From the NCBI GenBank assembly GCA_027422505.1, contig JAPQWV010000481.1, positions 248,001 to 312,000 on the forward strand: 64,000 nucleotides of DNA, written 5' to 3'. This document shows, in pieces, positions 58,233 through 64,000 of this stretch (positions are counted from its first letter, which is position 1; each line of letters begins with the position of its first letter). This stretch comes from Craterostigma plantagineum (lineage: Eukaryota > Streptophyta > Magnoliopsida > Lamiales > Linderniaceae). The notes under the pieces are model-generated. The model worked only from the letters and a program-made list of their open reading frames with translations. It did not search any database and was not told where the DNA came from. The translations under genes and the position numbers were made by a program.

Positions 58233-61200
58233 GGGATTTAGTGATTGAACGTGCGTTAGCAGACCTAGGCGCTAGCATTAATCTTATGCCGTATTCTATG
58301 TTTAGCGTTTAGGATTAGGTGAGCCACGACCCACTAGAATGAGTCTCTAACTAGCTGATAGGTCGTTGAAGTACCCTCGAGGTGTTATCGAGGATGTCTT
58401 AGTCAAAGTTGATAAGTTTGTGATTCCTGCAGATTTCGTTATTTTAGATGTGGAGGAAGACGAGAATGTTCCCTTGATTTTAGGTAGACCGTTCCTAGCG
58501 ACGGGGGAGACCATGATAGACGTTAGGAATGAGACTTTGACCTTGACAGTAGATGGCGAGAAAGTTACTTTTAATATGGCCGACTCGATGAAAAAGAGCG
58601 GCGAGCAAGATGATAAATGTTACTTTCTAGATGTATTTGACCACGACTTTCTCTTTTCCGTGCAAGGTCTGTCACAGGTTGGCGATCACGACATGCATAC
58701 GATTATGGCGATCGATGAGTGTGGGGAGGAGGTCGACGAGCACGAGAGAAGCGAAGAGGACAAGGAAAAGAGCTCGGTCGAGGAGCCACCAGTCCTGGAA
58801 TTGAAGCCGCTGCCCGACCACCACGAGTACGCGTTTCTGAGCAACAATAGAGGGCTGCCGGTCATCATCGCATTGAACCTCGACGACGGACAGAAGGGCC
58901 AGCTCTTAGACGTGTTGAAGGCACACAAGAAGGCGTTGGCGTGGAAGATATCCGACATAAGGGGTATCAACCCGAGCTATTGCACGTACAAGATCCTCAT
59001 GGAGGACGATTTCAAGCCGGTCGCTCAACGCCAAAGGCGGCTCAACCCCAACATGAAGGACGTGGTAAAGAAGGAGGTGATCAAATTGCTAGACGCGGAG
59101 ATGATCTATCCCATTTCAGACAGCGCATGGGTCAGCCCGGTCCAAGTAGTTCCAAAGAAAGGAGGCATGACGGTCGTCACCAATGACAAGAACGAACTGA
59201 TCCCGACGAGGACCGTGACCGGATGGCGCGTCTGCATCGACTATAGGAAGTTGAACGATGCCACGCGAAAGGATCATTTCCATTTACCATTTATTGATCA
59301 AATGCTAGAAAAGTTAGCGAGTCACTCATTTTATTGTTTCCTTGATGGTTTGTCAGGTTATCTACAGATTCCCATAGCACCTGAGGACCCGGAGAAGACC
59401 ACGTTTACGTGCCCGTTCGGAACGTTCGCGTACCGAAGGATGCAATTTGGCCTATGAATGCCCCAGCCACCTTCCAGCGATGCATGATGGCCATATTTGA
59501 CGAATTGGTAGGTGAGGTAATGGAGGTATTTATGGACGATTTTTCTATTTTCGGGTCGTCGTTTGATGCATGTTTGTCAAATCTGAAGCTCGTACTCGCA
59601 CGATGCGAGGAAACGAACTTGGCACTTAATTGGAAAAAGTGCCACTTCATGGTTCGAGAGGGTATAGTCCTCGGTCACAAGATCTCCTCTAAAGGAATCG
59701 ATGTTGACCGGGCCAAGTTAGAAACTATAGAAAAATTGCATGTCCCCTCGAACGTGAAGTCGATTAGAAGCTTTCTAGGACATAGGGGATTTTATCGTAG
59801 ATTTATTAAGGATTTCTCTAAGATCGCAAGACCCATGTCTAGGTTGCTAGAAAAAGATGCCCCGTTCAATTTTAATGACGAGTGTCTGCATGCCTTTAAT
59901 TTGCTTAAGGAGCGATTAGTCACAACACCTATTATGGTAGCCCCTGATTGGGGGCTGCCCTTTGAACTAATGTGCGATGCTAGTGACTATGCAGTTGGGG
60001 CCGTGCTAGGGCAGCGTAAGGATAACCACTTCAGACCGATCTACTACGCGAGTAAGACGCTAGATGCAGCCCATGCCAATTACACGACCACCGAAAGGGA
60101 GCTGTTGGCCGTCGTTTTCGCTTTCGACAAGTTCAGGTCATATCTAATCCTATCTAAAGTTATTGTTTTTATTGACCACTCTGCTCTTAAGTACTTGTTA
60201 GCAAAGCCCAATGCCAAGCCACGGCTAATTAGGTGGGTCCTGCTACTGCAAGAGTTCATCGAGATCCGCGATAAGAAAGGTGCAGAGAACTTGGCGGCGG
60301 ATCACCTCTCTCGACTAGAGGAGTCCGAGATATACTAGAAGGACGAAAGGGCGATACACGATCGGTTCCCAGACGAGCACCTCTACGCGATACATGTGGT
60401 AAGTGACGACACCCCTTGGTTTGCAGATTATGCTAACTATCTTGTTGCGAGGGTCCTACCAAAGGAGTACACCAGTCAGCAAAAGAAGAAATTCTTTTCT
60501 GACCTGAGGTACTAGTTTTGGGAAGATCCGTATCTCTTCAGGAGATGTGCAGACCAGGTGATCCGACGATGCGTTGCGGCCCCAGAATCGACGCAGATCC
60601 TTAGACATTGTCACAATGGACCCACCGGAGGACACTACGCAGCAAACAGAACCGCTCAGAAGGTGTTGGAGAGTGGATTTTACTGGCCCACGATCAAGGA
60701 TGCCCAAAGGTACGTTGACACTTGTGATCAGTGTCAGCGCACAGGTAATATTTCTAAACGCGACGAAATGCCCCAGAACTTCATTTCGGTTTGCGAGATC
60801 TTTGATGTGTGGGGTATAGATTTTATGGGTCCATTTCCTAGCTCATACAATAATAAGTACATCCTAGTTGCCGTCGACTATGTGTCTAAGTGGGCCGAGG
60901 CGCAAGCCTTACCCACAAACGACGCTAGGGTAGTCGTTAGATTTTTGCGAGCATTGTTTTCACGTTTCGGGACACCTAGATGCATCATTAGTGATAGAGG
61001 CACTCACTTTTGTAACACCCAGTTTGCACGCACTTTAGAACGTTACGGTGTTAGACATAGCCTATCCACCCCGTACCACCCCCAAGCTAGTGGTCAAGTC
61101 GAATTAGTGAACCGTGAGTTGAAATGCATTCTAGAGAAAACCATAGAGGGGAACCGTAGGGAGTGGGCAAATAAGTTGAATGATGCACTCTGGGCATATA

Positions 61201-61699
61201 GGACCGCATATAAGACCCCATAGGTACTACACCATATAGATTAGTCTATGGAAAAGCATGTCATCTTCCCGTAGAAATAGAACATAAGGCATATTGGGCC
61301 ATCAAATCCTTGAATCTTGATTTGGGGAACGCCGGCGGAAAGCGGCAACTCCAAATCAACGAATTTGACGAGTGGCGTTTATCGGCTTATGATAACGCTC
61401 GCATGTATAAGGAACGCTCCAAAGCCTATCATTATAAAAAGATTCGACAAAGGCGAGGATTTCAGGAAGGGGACCAAGTCCTTCTTTTTAACTCTCGACT
61501 TAGGCTTTTTCCTGGCAAGCTTAGATCATGCTGGTCAGGACCGTTCACTGTTACCCGTGTTTTCCCTTATGGTACTGTTGAGGTTTCAGGTATGGAGCAG
61601 GGTACTTTCAAGGTGAACGGCCATAGGTTGAAGTACTATCTCGCTGGCAAGGAAGACGCGACCGAGAGGGAAGTGCTGTACCTGGACTTCCAGACGTGA
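58176..61699 (+). pseudogene. Athila-type pol, six visible lesions
   Basis: Protease: RALADLGASINLMPYSM (Asp codon 58262-58264). The 58366-59457 frame then has PLILGRPFLATGETMIDVRN and the RT start WRVCIDYRKLND. RT continues in 59409-60338: FMDD codons 59529-59540, then RNase [19 protein letters not shown] and [16 protein letters not shown]. Integrase (60558-61223) has an H-H-C-C zinc site (HCHN...CDQCQ), [18 protein letters not shown] and [10 protein letters not shown] for the D,D,E triad. The C-terminus is 61310-61699. Lesions: frameshifts at about 58175, 58302, 59455 and 61219; stops at 58348-58350, 60336-60338 and 60513-60515. With few lesions this is younger than the three Copia relics. 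As it stands Pol is not made. Confidence 0.9.
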
Positions 61700-61805
61700 G
61701 CGAACGAAACGACGTCCGGCTAAAGACGGTAAAGTAAGTGCTTCTTGGGAGGCAACCCAGGTATTTTCATTTATGTCTTAGGCATAGCCTTAGTTAAAAA
61801 TAAAA

Positions 61806-62154
61806 GCGGTCACGGCCAACTGCTTAAGCAGTCACGGCCGTGACGTTCAGACACATGCACACTGCCACGAGTCACGGATAGAGGCTTATGCCATCACGGC
61901 CGTGACCAAGAGGGATCTCATATGGAGCTTTCTTCCCCATGTCACGGTCAACGGCCGTGACGACTCCCAGTGACCCTCTCTGCCACTAGTCACGGCCAAC
62001 TGCTTAAGCAGTCACGGCCGTGACTTCGAAAAAAAAATTTAAATTAACCCGACCGCGTCACGGCCTATGACGTAAACGTCACGGCCGTGACCCTGGTTAG
62101 AGGCAGACACTGCCTCTCGTCACGGCCAAGACCTTTACAGGTCACGGCCGTGAC
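61806..62154. repeat. GTCACGGCCGTGAC palindromic array, post-pol copy
   Basis: Perfect copies lie at 61831-61844, 62011-62024, 62078-62091 and 62141-62154. Degenerate ones are at about 61892 and 61941. Twice (61810 and 61990) the palindrome is preceded by cacggcca and ACTGCTTAAGCAGT, itself a perfect 14-bp palindrome. The array shares its motif with the LTR array at 54654-54965. Confidence 0.9.
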
Positions 62155-62599
62155 GATCACGGATTTAAGTACAAATCCGTTCTTTTTCTTCTTTTTCTCC
62201 CTCTTTTCTCCCTCTATCTCTCGCGATTTTTCCTCCCACCAACACCACCACCCACAAATCACCATCATCCACCCTATCACCGCCACAAGTCACCGCCGCC
62301 GTCACCCCCAACTCCGGCGACACCCACAACACCACCCTCAACCACCATTTAATTCGATTAAGACTACAAGGTATGCTTTTTACCCTATCTCCTCCGATTT
62401 CGGAAATTGTGGTCGTAATTGCTAATTTGTGGATGCTATTATTCGTTCACTATGTGCCATATATGCTAGAGAATCGCTTGATTACGTTAATGTGTGGATG
62501 AATTTCGTGATTCTTTGACGAACCCTAATTTTCGAAATTGGGGATTTATGAAATAGGGTCTCAATTGTTGTTTCTCTTGCCCCTTTATTGATAGATACA
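62155..62599 (+). other. Athila post-pol region, pyrimidine-rich then CCACC-rich
   Basis: T/C-rich tract (62180-62235) followed by an ACCACC-rich stretch to 62345. Then the first unit of a 148-bp repeat. A 112-residue ORF here (FFFFFFSLFSP, HQHHHPQ) is compositional. I see no env-like transmembrane protein. Confidence 0.4.
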
Positions 62600-62607
62600 T
62601 GCTAGGC

Positions 62608-63171
62608 AAGGTTTTGAAAACCGGACCGGACCGGCCGGTTCCGGCCGGAAATCCGGTCCGGTTCCGGTCTGGTTTGAGCTTTAATTAAAAAAAGAAAAAA
62701 AGACGAAATTAATATATAAAGAAAAGAAACGAATGACTTAAAAATCTTTTAAGGTGGTCTCGTGGCCAAGAAATGGGCTTATAACGTGAGTGGGCTGGGT
62801 TCGAATCCCCTTGACCTCCATTTTTATTGTTTTTTAATTAACTCATGAACCATATATTTTATTTTTGTATCGATTTGACCCCAAATTTTATAATTTTAAT
62901 TTCTGTAGCTCATATTAATTTCTAACCACCAACACAATTTACCTTATTTAATTTCGACCCACAATTTTATAAATTACTATTGAAAACAATTACTAAATAA
63001 ACATGTATATAATTTATCTTATTTGGTTGATTCAATCATAAAAATATATAGAATCATATATAAACATACCGGTTTGACTCCGGTTTGATCCGGTTTTATA
63101 CCGGTTAAACCATTAAACCTTAAACCACAAAAATTTCCGGTCGGGTTCGAAAACCCGGTTTCAGAACCATG
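62608..63171. mobile_element. hAT MITE, family D (ACCGG-rich)
   Basis: The ends are CAAGGTTTTGAAAACCGG and (reverse complement) CATGGTTCTGAAACCGGG, 15 of 18 matching. ATGCTAGG flanks it exactly (62600-62607 and 63172-63179). Both arms are full of ccggttccgg/accggtt words around an AT-rich centre. A tRNA-like segment lies inside (see 62752). It inserted into the Athila post-pol repeats, so it is younger than that element. Confidence 0.92.
62752..62820 (+). ncRNA. tRNA-like segment within the MITE
   Basis: It contains a B-box-like GGTTCGAATCC (62808-62818) and a possible A box (gtggccaagaaatggg, about 62763), about 70 nt in all. Ends GGTGGTC and GACCTCC could pair at six of seven positions. 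The T stem is weak (only three pairs) and the anticodon arm is unclear, so it is not a functional tRNA. It may be a tRNA relic or SINE head captured by the MITE. Confidence 0.35.
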
Positions 63172-63530
63172 ATGCTAGGAATGCTTTGGGTAAGCCTAAT
63201 TACGTACATTTGATGTTAAATTTCAAAATTCTTACGAAGAACCCTAATTTCGTTTAAATTAGGGATTTTCGAAATTTTGTTTTGATCCGGTGCTAATCTT
63301 GCTCTCTTACAATTAGATACATGCTATGAACGCTTTGGGTGTGCTTATACATGAATTCATGGTTCAATTGGGGGGATTTTACGATGAACCCTAATTTCCA
63401 AAATTGGGGATTTCTGGAATTATTTGGTGAATTCCGTTGTGTTGATGATGTTAATCAGCCTCGATTAATAGTATGATATATTTGGGTACATTCGCTTGTT
63501 CAATTTTGGATTTGGATTGAGTGATTTAGG

Positions 63531-64000
63531 TTGCACGCCACATGATCGACAAAATGCCACCTTGAGTTTTTCATCTATTGCAGAATAATAAGTGTCAGTT
63601 GTCGCTATTTTGGTCGAGTCGAACCGCTGCATTTACTTATTGCTCACTTATAACCCTGTTTCGTGTGAGAATTGAACCTGACGAGCTTATGCTCATTTTT
63701 CTTGTTTGTGTGACGTGCCTAGTCTATATCTAGCTGGAACTTGCCTGTTTGATGCGTGTTGAAACTGTTTTCGTGCGCGAGTGTGAAAATGATGAGGGCA
63801 TTAGGAATCAAGTCCAGGGCCAAAATTTTCTTAACCATGACGAACCCCATTAGTTAGCCACGTTGAGCCTGAGCCTATTCGTTGCTTACCTCGTATGTTA
63901 TAGAAGCCACTGACCCGAATAAACCTCCAGAGATTTTATGAGCCTGAGTTGATTAGAATAGAGCAGAAGTCGAACTTGAGAGTTACCGTTTTAGTGTTTG
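63531..64000 (+). other. Right edge: Athila internal DNA
   Basis: No coding frame longer than about 60 codons. Presumably still internal to the Athila-like element, since no LTR start matching 54476 is seen. Confidence 0.4.

Larger units (their letters stand above)
62520..63530 (+). repeat. Three tandem copies of a 148-bp unit, split by a MITE
   Basis: aaccctaatttt(c)gaaattgggga(ttt) starts units at 62520, 63240 and 63387. The phrase gatacatgctag...gctttgggt follows in the first two. Removing the 564-bp MITE and one 8-bp duplication, the spacing is 148 and then 147 bp. Confidence 0.75.
54476..64000 (+). mobile_element. Athila-like Gypsy retrotransposon, 3' end outside the window
   Basis: Parts in order: a 5' LTR of about 1.45 kb, a tRNA-Asp primer site, gag, a pol with protease, reverse transcriptase, RNase H and integrase, then a long post-pol region without a clear env-like frame. 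The 3' LTR is not reached. The tRNA-Asp primer, the long LTR and the gag/RT sequence style (FMDDFSIFG) fit the Athila lineage. It inserted into the Copia at 51116-54473. Confidence 0.9.

Noticed and set aside
54654..62154. Regularly spaced palindromes resembling a CRISPR array
   Set aside because: Spacing is irregular, spacers are themselves repeats, the host is a plant and the motif lies inside a retrotransposon.
62087..62425. Env-like protein downstream of the Athila pol
   Set aside because: The 112-residue frame is compositional (F-rich then H/P-rich), with no transmembrane or cleavage features.
62752..62820. Functional tRNA gene
   Set aside because: The B box is good, but the T stem and anticodon arm do not fold properly, so it is only tRNA-like.

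Overview
The window is nuclear DNA from a flowering plant, probably a eudicot. It has AT-rich spacers, Copia and Athila-type Gypsy retrotransposons with plant tRNA primer sites, many hAT- and Mutator-like MITEs, a piece of plastid ndhB, and a single intact multi-exon host gene. No species-level diagnosis is possible from sequence alone.

Layout. 0-5.4 kb: a solo LTR with a clean 5-bp target duplication, a CACTA-like MITE, a deleted Mutator-like element (MULE) carrying a transposase remnant, and a patch of broken Copia pieces. 5.6-7.2 kb: a hAT-like element whose interior is plastid ndhB sequence, then a conventional hAT MITE. 7.4-9.0 kb (minus): a decayed, GC-rich family 92 glycosyltransferase gene. 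9.4-15.3 kb: four blocks of GC-rich repeats surrounding a decayed gene with DUF1985-like and C48/Ulp1-like parts and a small DEK_C-like ORF; this looks like one composite element, further interrupted by a 1.1-kb insertion. 16.3-21.4 kb (minus): a full-length but dead Tnt1-like Copia. 21.9-29.2 kb: MITEs and a 3.8-kb AT-rich tract with its own repeat structure. 30.3-35.8 kb (plus): a second dead Copia. 36.5-38.6 kb: an unrecognised gene relic and a short tandem array. 38.7-40.4 kb: a non-autonomous Copia derivative with two LTRs. 41.6-42.5 kb: a hAT-like element.

43.7-47.6 kb (plus): the only convincing functional protein gene, a GH35 beta-galactosidase. My 18-exon model gives 733 residues with every phase consistent; two introns need GC donors and one intron carries a MULE-type MITE. 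It should work alone as a secreted cell-wall galactosidase.

48.0-64 kb: a second copy of the 6.5-kb hAT MITE, then a SIRE-like Copia (minus) cut in its zinc-knuckle region by a large Athila-like Gypsy (plus) that runs off the window. The Gypsy has a 1.45-kb LTR, a tRNA-Asp primer site, gag, and a pol damaged by only a few lesions. A 14-bp perfect palindrome recurs in both its LTR and its post-pol region. A hAT MITE with an 8-bp target duplication lies in its 3' part.

Outside the beta-galactosidase, function is confined to mobile DNA and its relics. Most boundaries come from hand-read target duplications and terminal repeats; domain names come from motif recognition without database searches.
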